A stretch of 64,000 bases of DNA from contig NMRB01000764.1 in the NCBI GenBank assembly GCA_002633025.1, positions 183,972 to 247,971 on the forward strand. Direction: 5' to 3'. The notes under the pieces were generated by a model. The model was not told where the DNA came from. It saw only the letters and a list, made by a program, of their open reading frames with translations, and ran no database searches. Origin of the DNA: Notospermus geniculatus (Eukaryota > Nemertea > Pilidiophora > Heteronemertea > Lineidae). A program made the position numbers and the translations under genes. How positions within the stretch are numbered: position 1 is the stretch's first letter; every line of letters begins with the position of its first letter. Below, in pieces: positions 54,201-64,000 of this stretch.

Positions 54201-55160
54201 TTTCATGTGAAATGCCTTGCAGTTTGGGAATGAAGTCATTCCCTTCCATACAAAGAGCAAAGGCAACGGTGCTGGCGATGTTTTTTCCTGGATATGGCTA
54301 CCAAGGACTTCAACAATTTTCGTGATGTTATCTGGTCCATTTTCCACTGGTTTCTGGAGTGAATTTGGACAGGGAATCGCCCCAATGTCTGGCTGTCGGT
54401 GTATCTTTCCACTGTTGCGACACAGGAAGAAGGTGCACTGGTACCGCATCAATGTCGCCTGTTGTCACCACATTAATGATGCAATCACCATTCCTCAGGT
54501 CTTCCTTCATGTCTTGACAACAGTCTGCCAGCGAGAGTTCTGCTTCCCCTTTTCTTTGCCTAATGTTTGTCAGCGGTGTGCACTCTACCAGACCGTTCTG
54601 CTGGAACTTCCCTCTGACTGGTACTAGGCAGTGTAGGGAACAGTTACATGCATCACCATTCCCCAGGTCTTCCTTCATGTCTAACAAGAGTCTGCCAACG
54701 AGAGTTCTGCTTCCCCTTTTCTTTGCCTAATGTTTGTCAGCGGGGTGCACTCTACCAGACCGTTCTGCTGGAACTTCCATCTGACTGGTACTGAGACAGT
54801 GTACTTCACACAGCTACAGGCAGAGTCTGGAGCGCAAGGACAGCACTGCTGGGAAACGTATTCACTCCCAGGGTCCAGAAGTAGACTTCTTCTTTTCAAT
54901 TTGTCAACGTACTTGACCAGAAATGTGCTGATCAGTGATTTTCCCTCAAAAGACCTTGTGACTGAAGCATGACTGAAGTTCTCTGGAGAAATGATGTCGT
55001 TCCCTGTTTTGAGATGGTATACGTCAATATTGTCTGCAGCCTTCTGCCTTTTCTTTCTAGTGAGAGCCTTGAAAATATCAGGGGTGTACTGGTACTTTTC
55101 TTCACACAGAATCAGTCTGTCCAGTCCTGGAAACTGGCGCGGGGGGGGGGGTAGGCGAGC
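54200..55160 (-). pseudogene. Unrecognised repeat-associated protein, internally duplicated
   Basis: Read from 55150 the frame has LDRLILCEEKYQYTPDIFKA, ENFSHASVTRSFEGKSLIST, a Cys-rich patch (SQQCCPCAPDSACSC), then FQQNGLVECTPLTNIRQRKG and EAELSLADCCQDMKEDLRNG with INVVTTGDIDAVPVHLLPV. The part GEAELSLADCC...V-T-T-G-D-I-D recalls E-AD...GDTD motifs of PIN-like nuclease-type proteins in invertebrate repeats, which is a weak visual match. A 166-bp stretch (54514-54625 region) is duplicated at 54680-54790 and breaks the frame. Confidence 0.35.
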
Positions 55161-55624
55161 ACCCTGGGAGGTATGCCTACCACGTGGCGGCCCGCGACCA
55201 AGACGCACCACCTTGCCCTAGGCGCCCGCCTCGGACCAACGCTCCCTTCCACGCCACGAAAAAGGGAAGTGATGACGTCAGATCGTCATGGGCGCCACTT
55301 GGGATGTTAACACACCCTAAGTGTCGCCCCATTCCTCTCATTGATTGGAGGTGAAGTACTGGGAGAAAAATTGGGCACATTCCCTCCGACAAGGATAGAA
55401 ATACATAGCACATGCAATCCCGCAGCTCCTCCTCCCAAACAACTCCCAATACTCCCAAAACTCCCAGCACTTCCCAAAAACTGAGGCAAATCAAACAACT
55501 AGGACAGTAAGGAACGTCCAAAAGGTTTATTACAAATTACAAATTACTGCACCCTTACATTTATCCGTATACAAAGCCCACTTCAACCGCGGCAATCGTT
55601 ATACAGCTGTGAACCAAGCGGGCA

Positions 55625-56615
55625 TCAACAAAAATTGTACATTTCACTGGGCAACAGAGATGCAAATGCCTCCTCTACCTGATCTGACTGTGCTTCCGAC
55701 TGGGATGCCAGGCGCTCGGCTACTAATACGGAGTCTTGCAAAGCTTTTACACGAGTATAATACGCTGGTGATTCCTTCGTGTACCACCCAACATGACCCA
55801 TCATTTCTTGCTCGTCTTCCACTGCGCCCGTCATTCCCAAGAGAATAGCACAGCCAGACCGGAGACTATGGGGGGTTTCCCCTTCGTATAGGCCCAAAGT
55901 AACTAAATACTCCTTCAAACGGGCATACATCTTGCTGTACATAACCGGCCTGTCAAGGACGACACCAGACTCGGATACACCCTAAACAAGTAACCAGTAG
56001 CCAGGCTAACCTGCCACTCCGCTGCCCACTTAACATATCTCTGCAAACCAAGGACGGGGCAAACCACCTCATCCTGGCATCTTTTCAACACAAAAGAATT
56101 GGGTTTATCCGCAACGCTTCTGACCGTCTTCGTAAACATGTGGCAGAGGCGAATTCCGGAACCATCAGGCAAAACCTTGACCTGCGCCGGAATGGCCGCC
56201 ATGTCAGAAACCCGGTCGCCAGCAAAAAACTGCATTTTGAAAAAGGCATGGTCCCTAAATAGAACAAAACGCTGCCTGGATGAAATATCAGGCCTCTTCA
56301 CCTGCCTGTCAATGTAATGGGCTACCCTCCTAATTTTACTAAGAAAAATAGGTTTAGCCTGCCTTGGGGAAATATGCGCCACTGCCTGTTCGGCAGCAAC
56401 CTGCTTCACGTACCGCTTTACCAACGGCGACCTAGCAGGGTTCCCTTACCATCCCGATGATCCCAAGCTTCCCCTCTGCCAGCTCGCCGGAAAATAACAA
56501 ACGATTCCTGAATGATATTGCTTACAGAACCCACCGCCAACCGCAAAGGGCAGGAACAATCAGATCCATACCTCACACCAAGAAATGGGCAGTGAACGTT
56601 GTGCACCCTTGTCAT
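55625..56615 (-). pseudogene. Tyrosine recombinase, full catalytic set but frameshifted
   Basis: N-terminal core: GSDCSCPLRLAVGSVSNIIQ and AEQAVAHISPRQAKPIF. Catalytic domain: RDHAFFKMQFFAGDRVSDMA (first Arg), RLCHMFTKTVRS (Lys), GETPHSLRSGCAI (H-x-x-R), MMGHVGWYTKES (H/W) and PAYYTRVKAL (Tyr). All expected active-site positions are present in order. A single-base shift near 55980 breaks the frame, and another joins 56424 and 56600. Tyrosine recombinases of this type integrate circular cDNA of DIRS-like elements. Confidence 0.8.
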
Positions 56616-56935
56616 TCATGCACATCCACACCATTCCTCACCCACGACCTAACTCTGTCCAAGGGTAAATCCGAAGGGGGAAGAGCGTCCAAAACCTTCT
56701 CCCACTCTGGGAAACAATCATGAATACCACCAGAAATAAAGTATTCTGGATCACGCAAGGGAAGGGAAAATACATCATACTCTACGTCGTTCTGCAATAC
56801 CTCCTCAAACCTCGGACACTTCGGGTGCTCCGGAGCCGGAGGCTGACAGGAATCACCGTCCCGATTTAACGTTGTCCATCTCGGAGAGCGAACAGACCTG
56901 TTGGCCGCTGACAACGGGTCAAAATCAACCGCCAT
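56612..56935 (-). CDS. N-terminal part of the retroelement's second ORF
   Basis: ATG at 56935 (GAGAG before it) opens MAVDFDPLSAANRSVRSPRW and includes FPEWEKVLDALPPSDLPLDR then VRSWVRNGVDVHE before a stop. The W-x-x-NGVDV-x-x ending resembles the stretch just upstream of the reverse transcriptase in related elements. Here it is followed within 20 bases by recombinase sequence, marking the likely deletion point of the RT. Confidence 0.5.
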   Translation of the reverse strand: MAVDFDPLSAANRSVRSPRWTTLNRDGDSCQPPAPEHPKCPRFEEVLQNDVEYDVFSLPLRDPEYFISGGIHDCFPEWEKVLDALPPSDLPLDRVRSWVRNGVDVHE

Positions 56936-57185
56936 CTCTCATTCAGGAACACTTATCAGGTGAGACCTCTCCGCATTGTCAACACTATACAAAATAAAGA
57001 AAATCAGGACGGTGAGCCCGGCCAGCCCCCAACCCGCGCGAGATTTAAAACCCCGCTAGAGCACAAGTGGCCCTTGGGAAGGAAACTAACCAAAGCCCAA
57101 ACAACACAATCCCACCACCATCTCAACAACGCATGCTTTGCGTTCCCCCTCTTCACACATACCCCTTACCTACGTGCCTGAAACT

Positions 57186-57870
57186 TTACAATTTCTGCTT
57201 CATCTCCTTTAACTTCGGGCAGTCCCTCAACCAATGATCTGACGCCCCGCACAGAAAGCAATTGCCAAAATTTGCGCCTCCGCCGCTACTCCCCCTTCCT
57301 CTTCCCCGACCATAACCATACGGCCTAAAATTATACCCGTAAGCATAATTCGGAGGGGGGCTAAACGGCCCAAAAGGATTTACATGCTGTGGAGGAAAAG
57401 GTTGATCCTCATTACCCGGGTATAAACCCACTAAAGGCGATCGACGCGCTGGCGACTTCCTATCCTCTTTCTCCTTGGACTTGGCCTCCCCTTTCAACTT
57501 CGCGTCATCTTTGAGAAATTTCGCTAACGCCTTTGAGACTGCATCAGCAGCCCCATCCCCCAGCACGGACAAAGCGAACGATGCCAAGGGTATACTGCCC
57601 TGGTGGTGCTTTGCCTGGCGGGCGAGCTCTTCTAATGTGGCCGAATCATCATCCCACGCCTTCGTTGCTATCCTAGCCAGATCATCCGAAAGAAGCAACA
57701 GGAGAGATTCGTTTGGATTATGCTGCGTGCACAGGGACCTCACCTGGGCCTTTAGATCCGCTACGCTCTTTGGAAGTCCATATCCTGAAGCTACTTGTTC
57801 ATCAGCCTTCCTTCTTTTCGACGGCGGCTCAACAACCCCTGGCCTCTCGAACGAGGTAGAAGGCCCTGGA
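57186..57870 (-). CDS. Gag-like protein with CCHC zinc knuckle (last exon)
   Basis: From an acceptor TTTCTTTTCAG/CCCCC (about 57874) the frame runs to a stop at 57186. It has a basic segment PPSKRRKADEQ, an alpha-helical middle (LARIATKAWDDDSATLEELA), a lysine-rich stretch, a Gly/Arg/Tyr-rich region (YGYGRGRGRGSSGGG) and NCFLCGASDHWLRDCP, a C-x2-C-x4-H-x4-C knuckle. Nucleic-acid binding of the knuckle and RGG-like region is known for gag proteins. Confidence 0.7.
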
Positions 57871-58030
57871 GGGGGCTGAAAAGAAACTCTATACTCTATC
57901 AAACGTATCTCTACGCAAACCCCTATGACTGACGACTATCAGAAGTTGCATTATAATCCGGTGCAGGGAGTTCTACATGTACGTTTTAAAACAAAGGGAT
58001 AAACTGACCTAGCTAAATCGGAACTCACCG

Positions 58031-58341
58031 TCAAAGCTTGACCCACCGGCTGTCCTATCTCATTGGCCAATAGAATTGCCTGATGCAATAAAAGCCGGAA
58101 GTTTTGCAACGAATCGTCCATACCCATAATCGCCAATAAATCGCCCGCATCCGCTCCGGTCAATTCCTTAAATGCCATCCCCAATTTGTCCTGCTCCAAC
58201 TCTTCCAATGGCTGATCTTTCGAAAGCCTTGCCAACCTCAAAGGAGGCTCACCCATGTCCCTTATCCTCCGCAACAACGATACATGGTCCTTACCCACCA
58301 AAGAGTGGTTTCTCTTCAAAACGGTGGCCGGAAACACCATC
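58031..58341 (-). CDS. Gag-like protein, preceding exon
   Basis: Bounded by acceptor TTTGGATTTCAG/GATGG and donor GACG/GTGAGT. The frame includes MVFPATVLKRNHSLVGKDHV, MAFKELTGADAGDLLAIMGM and LLLHQAILLANEIGQPVGQA. It is spliced to the 57870 exon across a ~160-base intron. An upstream 5' UTR exon may end at AAG/GTAAAA near 58925. Confidence 0.55.
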
Positions 58342-59425
58342 CTGAAATCCAAACAACATAATTAAACAAACATTAGCACCCTGTGCCACCAACAATAACC
58401 CTAGGATAGCTAAGCTGGGCTCAACATGTAAACCAAATAGCCTCAAACGAACCTTAACTTCAGAAACGCAGGCAACCGGACAGAACCTGAGAACTTCAAG
58501 AGAAAATGCTACACCAGTAGGCTATAAACATGACCAACACAGTTAATTCTACATGCCCTACCCAACCCAATAAAACTGAGCGCGTCAATGAACAAAGCTC
58601 TAAATAACAAACGAAACAAAACTTCAATAAATCCTAATCCAGTACTACCCCCGCATGTCATATTTTGCTACCCTGGGCCAATACCTTAGGCCCTCTGGAC
58701 CTATAACCAAGGTCCCCTGGACTTTTATTTCCAAGGTCCCCTGGACCTGTTCTCAAACCATTGCCTTTGGCAATACCAAAATCCTCCAAGATTTATCGAC
58801 CAACATCCACTTCATGAAAAACGGCAAATCCCTAAAACTTGCCAAATAAGAAACTCCAGTCACCGTGCAATCATACTAGAATACCAAAAATCGGAAATAA
58901 TAACGAGAAATAGGGAAATTTTACCTTAGAACAACACGACGAGGAAAAACGATCCCAACAGCGCGAAAAAGGGAAGTGATGACGTCAGATCGTCATGGGG
59001 CGCCACTTGGGATGTTTGTGCACTTTGACGTGGACATTTCGTCTGGGATGGTTTTCAAACCCTAACCATATGGGACCATCCTCCTGCATGTTAACTTTCA
59101 CTCTTTCATAAAGAGGCAGGTTTTGATGTGTAGGCCTACACCGCGGTAAACAAGGAGAGATGTTTGGTCCTAAAATTTCACTATTATCAGAATCAATCGG
59201 GTGTTTTTAAGATGTTGTACATGCGTATTGTTAACCAGAGCAGTTTGGCGAACTCTTGAATCATTTGACGGCAGTAAAGATGGAAAGAATAAAAGACTTG
59301 GATGGCGCCGTTCAGACTTCTATAACTTTGGTGCCATCTAAAGACCTGGATGGCGCCGTTCAGACTTCTATAACTTTGGTGCCATCTATAATTTTGACTA
59401 ACTTCATGAGTAAATTTTTCACTCC

Positions 59426-59480
59426 GAGTAACCCACATCAGTCATGGCCGCTTGCCGATAATGACTAATGTGGGTTACTC
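59426..59480. repeat. Near-perfect hairpin GAGTAACCCACAT
   Basis: A 20-bp stem with one mismatch encloses GGCCGCTTGCCGATA-like loop sequence. Repeated in unit 2 at about 60949-61003. Confidence 0.8.
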
Positions 59481-59662
59481 AAAGTGACTAACCTTTCATA
59501 TTTAATTCGTAAAAATATAATGACCAACCATATATTAGTCAACACAACGAAGCGAAGTTTTTCAGTGTAGGCTGATATAAAGTCCGGCAACATCTAAGCG
59601 CGACCTAATGGAATGCGGAAGTTAGGCAATATTTTATTTGGATTAATCAACGGATCTTTAAG

Positions 59663-59809
59663 CGGCGAATCCACTGTCGCGATTTGGGCTTGAGACGGGG
59701 TTGCGGTCCCTTGCAATCGCCTTATATGGCAATCGGAAGTCCTTATAAGGTAACTGCAAGGGAACGCAACCGCGTCCCAAGCCAAAATCGCGACAGTGGA
59801 TCACCCGCT
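59663..59809. repeat. Large hairpin, ~50-bp arms
   Basis: TCCACTGTCGCGATTTGGGC at the left pairs with GCCAAAATCGCGACAGTGGA at the right, and the pairing continues inward through GACGGGGTTGCG and CCCTTGCA. The duplicate at 61187-61332 is identical, and a 63-codon minus ORF in each is a by-product of the palindrome. Confidence 0.85.
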
Positions 59810-61559
59810 TTGATCACACGCGACTCTTGAATGACCGATCGACAACGCGATCAGACTATAGATGTTCTTCCCCGGCGTCACAATTCAATGTTAATGAGCG
59901 AATTAATACACAATTAGCCATGTGCTTGGCCATTGTTAAACTTCCCCGGCAGTTTCAAACCGCTACCCACTACGTTATCCGCGCTTAGAAACTGCCATTG
60001 TTGACGCCAATCTCAACTTATGACCAACAGACGGCACCGTAAAAAGCAAAGGTTGATCCGCTGAAGATTTTGGGAAATATTTAAGTTTATTAGCTGTGCA
60101 TTTACTTTTGATTAAGGGTGTACATGGCCTACACAGGCACTCCCATTCATTTCCACGGCTACCTTAAAAGCCAAAGAAATATACCAAAATCCAATCTGAC
60201 TCCGAACCAAAAATTACAGGCCCCCTGGGCCAATACCTTAGGCCCTCTGGACCTATAACCAAGGTCCCCTGGACCTAACCAAGGTCCCCTGGACCTTTAT
60301 TTCCAAGGTCCCCTGGACCTGTTCTCAAACCATTGCCTCTGGCAATACCAAAATCCTCCAAGATTTATCGACCAACATCCACTTCATGAAAAACGGCAAA
60401 TCCCTAAAACTTGCCAAATAAGAAACTCCAGTCACCGTGCAATCATACTAGAATACCAAAAATCGGAAATAATAACGAGAAATAGGGAAATTTTACCTTA
60501 GAACAACACAACGAGGAAAAACGATCCCAACAGCGCGAAAAAGGGAAGTGATGACGTCAGATCGTCATGGGGCGCCACTTGGGATGTTTGTGTACTTTGA
60601 CGTAGACATTTCGTCTGGGATGGTTTTCAAACCCTAACCATATGGGACCATCCTCCTGCATGTTAACTTTCACTCTTTCATAAAGAAGCAGGTTTTGATG
60701 TGTAGGCCTACACCGCGGTCAACAAGGAGAGATTTTTGGTCCTAAAATTTCACTACTTTCAGAATCAATCTGGTGTTTTTAAGATGTTGAACATGCGTAT
60801 TGTTAACCAGAGCAGTTTGGCGAACTCTTGAATCATTTGACGGCAGTAAAGATGGAAAGGATAAAAGACCTGGATGGCGCCGTTCAGACTTCTATAACTT
60901 TGGTGCCATCTATAATTTTGACTAACTTCATGAATAAATTTTTCACTCCGAGTAACCCACATCAGTCATGGCCGCTTGCCGATAATGACTAATGTGGGTT
61001 ACTCAAAGTGACTAACGTTTCATATTTAATTCGTAAAAATATAATGACCAACCATATATTAGTCAACACAACGAAGCGAAGTTTTTCAGTGTAGGCTGAT
61101 ATAAAGTCCGGCAACATCTAAGCGCGACCTAATGGAATGCGGAAGTTAGGCAATATTTTATTTGGATTAATCAACGGATCTTTAAGCGGCGAATCCACTG
61201 TCGCGATTTGGGCTTGAGACGGGGTTGCGGTCCCTTGCAATCGCCTTATATGGCAATCGGAAGTCCTTATAAGGTAACTGCAAGGGAACGCAACCGCGTC
61301 CCAAGCCAAAATCGCGACAGTGGATCACCCGCTTTGATCACACGCGACTCTTGAATGACCGATCGACAACGCGATCAGACTATAGATGTTCTTCCCCGGC
61401 GTCACAATTCAATGTTAATGAGCGAATTAATACACAATTAGCCATGTGCTTGGCCATTGTTAAACTTCCCCGGCAGTTTCAAACCGCTACCCACTACGTT
61501 ATCCGCGCTTAGAAACTGCCATTGTTGACGCCAATCTCAACTTATGACCAACAGACGGC

Positions 61560-63500
61560 GCTCGCTGTCGATTCGGGGAATCCCCATTTGGGAATCTGCG
61601 CGATACTCGCCAGTAAAACGGACCAAATTAGTGATTCTCGGCAGCTTTCATGAGGCAACTGGATTATATACCCTTCAAAATGTCCAAAATGTGGGGGCAG
61701 ACTAACAGGTGCGTGACAACATTGCTCATATTTGCAAACGGCGTTGATCTTGTTGACTTTCCATTCGCGTGAAGTAATGAATACACAGTGTACATTTTGT
61801 ACACATATCATAGCCAATCAGAAAGTGTGTTACTCCGGCGTCGGCTAAATCCGTGATGACGGCTCGTGATTGGATATCTCGTCAAACAGCGCCATCTGCT
61901 GACTATAAGTCAGTTTTGGCGCCAATCATGCCAGGGTTTAGTGGGTCTATACCTACGGCCAACTAAACACTGGGAACGAGTGTAGGCCATTGTAAAAACA
62001 GACTGCTGTAGAACATGTGATTTTATTTGACAAATCATATCCTAAGAAACTGAAGTGATAAGAAAGGTAGTTTGGAAAATATTCCAGTTAAAATCTGATT
62101 TCTTTCAGTAAACCCCATTCCCCACTGACGGTCAATATGGCCGTCAGTACCAATGTTATGATATGTTAATTATGGTGTGACATCACGTGAAAAACCTCTA
62201 TACAAACAGACTTCAGCGGTGCCCAATAGTGTGCAACGCATCGTCACCGGTCACGCAGGTCGAATGCATAATTGAAAACCGCAGATTCGTGTCTCATTTC
62301 CTGACTTCCGCATTCCAGTGGGACGTGCTTACACGACTTTAGCATGTGGTTTGATCTACGTAGAGAACTTGGTTGTGGTTGCAATTTTCCTTTTTAACAG
62401 TGTTGTTCGAATGCTTTCTAAATTCGCCCACAGCACCTCTTTGGTGCACCAATCCAAGATACAGAATAGCACAAAATTGACACACAAAATGATAATAAGC
62501 AAAAAGTCAATCTCCAGAATTCACGAATTTTCGACCCCAACCGGGGTCTTTTTCAAGTGGAACTTTACAATCTGAAACTCTAGAAAAGACTGAGCTGAAA
62601 CCCCCGAATGTAGAACTAACACCTAGGTGTAGACAGGATGAGTATGGTGCACCAATCATTCCAATCTCCGACAAACTCACAATCGCCGATTGCCACGGGT
62701 ACTTGCTAGTCTACTAGAATTTGATGAAAAGTATCGCAGAGAGAAGGGCTGGTTCAGACTTATTTTTCTTGTTCAGTTCACAATTAATTCCTTTCGCATA
62801 TTCTTGATGTCTTGATTTGTCACCAATCTGCCGACGAGGACTTCCACATGTTTATGTAATACTGTGGGAAAATGCTAACGGGGAATTTTAGATCACCTTT
62901 TGAATGAAAGAAACATCTACAGTGTTCCTGGGCGTCTTGAAGACCATTGAAACTCTTTGCAGACATGGAAAACACTTTCTAAAATTCAAAGTCATGAAAT
63001 TATTTGATTAGCTTATAAAATCTGTGAAAACCATGGAATTTTAACTTTGTGTTTATAAAAAACTGATTGCCCTTATTTCTGCGCCAGTCGCCAAAAAACT
63101 TCCCCGACGCCCGGCCTCAGGCGCCCGCCTGACGGCAGCGTGCTTCCTGCATCAACTAAACATTTTTGTGGGCACAGCGTCGCCACCTATGAACAATCTA
63201 TGCTACCACGATAAGTCAATTGCAATTGGAAAATATATGTTGCATCACACTCACTTTTTGGGGGTGCGGTGGACAACGGGATGATGCTATGTTTGACCAA
63301 AACATGTCTGGGAATTTGAAAATTTTTGCCCTGGAAAGTCATTGAAAGACATTGGAATTTTACTCAGGAGTGCAGGAACCATGAAGCTAGGACGTTTATA
63401 GTGAGAGACAACAGGACTACCATCGTACCAGTTTTTGGTAATCCTTATTGTCCCCCGGAGCCCTCGGAGGGGGACTTGAAAATACCGGCCGCCCGTGCGC
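61560..63500. other. Noncoding stretch
   Basis: No supported gene. A short GACGG..CCGTC hairpin lies near 62128-62150 (ACTGACGGTCAATATGGCCG). Confidence 0.35.
62483..62590 (-). repeat. Second copy of the hammerhead-like repeat
   Basis: About 110 bp match 16063-16165, including the GACCCCGGTTGGGGTC hairpin, GAAA and a 5-bp AATTC/GAATT stem III. The CTGANGA core reads CTTGAAAAA, so it is disabled. Confidence 0.4.
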
Positions 63501-63502
63501 CT

Positions 63503-63560
63503 CTGCCGCTCGGCGCTCGCCGCTCGCCACTCGCCGCTCGCCGCTCGCCGCTCGCCGCTA
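63503..63560. repeat. Minisatellite of GCTCGCC units
   Basis: About seven degenerate 7-base units (CGCTCGCCGCTCGCC). Confidence 0.85.
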
Positions 63561-64000
63561 CTAGTCCCTTCCGCTCTATAACTTAAGAACGACTGAAGAT
63601 TTTGGATTCATATTTGGTGGAGGGATGTATCATGGGCCAAAGGTGTGTCGCGTGAAAGAATCGGCCAAATCTGATTCTCAACTTTGCCACCAGGGGGCCG
63701 AAAGCCAAACCACAAAAACTGCGATTACGCCTTTAATACTGAATGGAATTTCACGAAATTTTTATGGTAGGCTCATCTAGCAAGGGTACATAACATACCA
63801 TACGGGTTTTCAATTTAATTCATTTTTCAGCCCTGTAGGGGGCGCTTTGTAAAAACCACACAAGTTCCCTTCCGCTCTGTAACTTCTGAACGACTGAAAA
63901 TTTTTGGTTGATATTTGGTGGGGGGATGTACAATGGGCCAACGGTGTGTCGCGTGAAAGAATCGGCCAAATCCGATTCTCCACTTTGCCACCAGGGGGCC
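63560..64000. repeat. Diverged relative of the AGCTCAC repeat, continuing past the window
   Basis: Two modules ~300 bp apart each have TTCCGCTCT(A/G)TAACTT, GGCCAAATC(T/C)GATTCTC and TTTGCCACCAGGGGGCC. The wording resembles the AGCTCAC family modules but is a distinct subfamily; its ends are outside the window or unresolved. Confidence 0.65.

Larger units (their letters stand above)
55257..59020 (-). mobile_element. DIRS/Ngaro-like retroelement lacking a visible reverse transcriptase
   Basis: A ~50-bp direct repeat (GAAAAAGGGAAGTGATGACG..., ending CACTTGGGATGTT) lies at 55257-55306 and 58967-59019 and again at 60537-60590. Between the first two, on the minus strand, are gag exons with a zinc knuckle, the start of a second ORF and a tyrosine recombinase. 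AATAAA (minus) at about 55525 could end the transcript. Direct repeats plus recombinase and no integrase fit DIRS/Ngaro-type elements with split direct repeats; RT and RNase H are missing, so this is probably a deletion derivative. Confidence 0.65.
58671..61559. repeat. Direct duplication, two units of about 1.35 kb
   Basis: Unit 1 (58671-60035) and unit 2 (60223-61559) match almost base for base, separated by 187 bp. Unit 1 has an extra copy of a 47-bp block (GACCTGGATGGCGCCGTTCA) and unit 2 an extra ACCAAGGTCCCCTGG. The left part of unit 1 is the 5' part of the retroelement, so unit 2 may be the terminus of a second copy. Confidence 0.9.

Noticed and set aside
57475-57879. 134-codon plus-strand ORF
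   Set aside because: Antisense shadow of the zinc-knuckle gag exon.
59594-59785. 63-codon minus-strand ORF, identical at 61118-61309
   Set aside because: It lies wholly in a large hairpin that is part of a duplicated unit; identity reflects the duplication, not selection.

Overview
The window is eukaryotic, and what can be read is mostly mobile-element debris. There are no operons, ribosome-binding sites or dense coding. Instead there are GT..AG-bounded exon candidates, AATAAA signals, microsatellites and many nested inverted-repeat elements. The very frequent AGGCCTA and TACATGTA words, BEL/Pao, Ty3/gypsy and tyrosine-recombinase retroelements, and a ~1 kb repeat rich in CCACCAGGTGGC suggest a marine invertebrate, perhaps an echinoderm or hemichordate. 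That assignment is inference. Ambiguous bases at 24975, 38167, 39536-39548 and 41097 indicate a draft assembly.

Layout. 1-8 kb: nested inverted-repeat elements, several with perfect 9-10 bp target-site duplications (TSDs). One of them (2041-2673) carries a TATA box and a 120-residue ORF. 8.2-12.5 kb: the best host-like coding sequence, two same-strand single-exon reading frames (8200-9129 and 11408-12529) that resemble each other and may be tandem paralogues; a second copy of the 2041 element and a RecQ/DEAD-like helicase scrap lie between them. 12.9-25 kb: small MITEs (one inside a probable exon), three copies of the AGCTCAC repeat family, tandem repeats and little coding. 25-36 kb: minus-strand exons of an acidic, serine-rich protein and of an unnamed mobile-element family, plus a BEL/Pao gag split by a 1.07 kb repeat. 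36-40 kb: a tyrosine-recombinase fragment, then mostly noncoding sequence and a gap. 40-55 kb: a graveyard of overlapping BEL/Pao, Ty3/gypsy and DDE or MULE-like transposase fragments on the minus strand, broken by MITEs whose ends and TSDs can be read exactly. 55.2-59 kb: a DIRS/Ngaro-like retroelement with zinc-knuckle gag and tyrosine recombinase but no visible reverse transcriptase. 58.7-61.6 kb: a 1.35 kb direct duplication containing large hairpins. 61.6-64 kb: noncoding repeats.

The window records repeated insertion of elements into elements. Where one lands in a reading frame (12.9, 32.7 and 40.3 kb), removing it with one TSD copy restores a plausible frame, so the boundaries can be checked from sequence alone. 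The most interesting items are the group of 9-11 bp-TSD inverted-repeat elements, the ORF-bearing 2041-2673 element, the unfamiliar protein pair at 8-12 kb, and the AGCTCAC repeat with CTCF-like cores about 145 bp apart.
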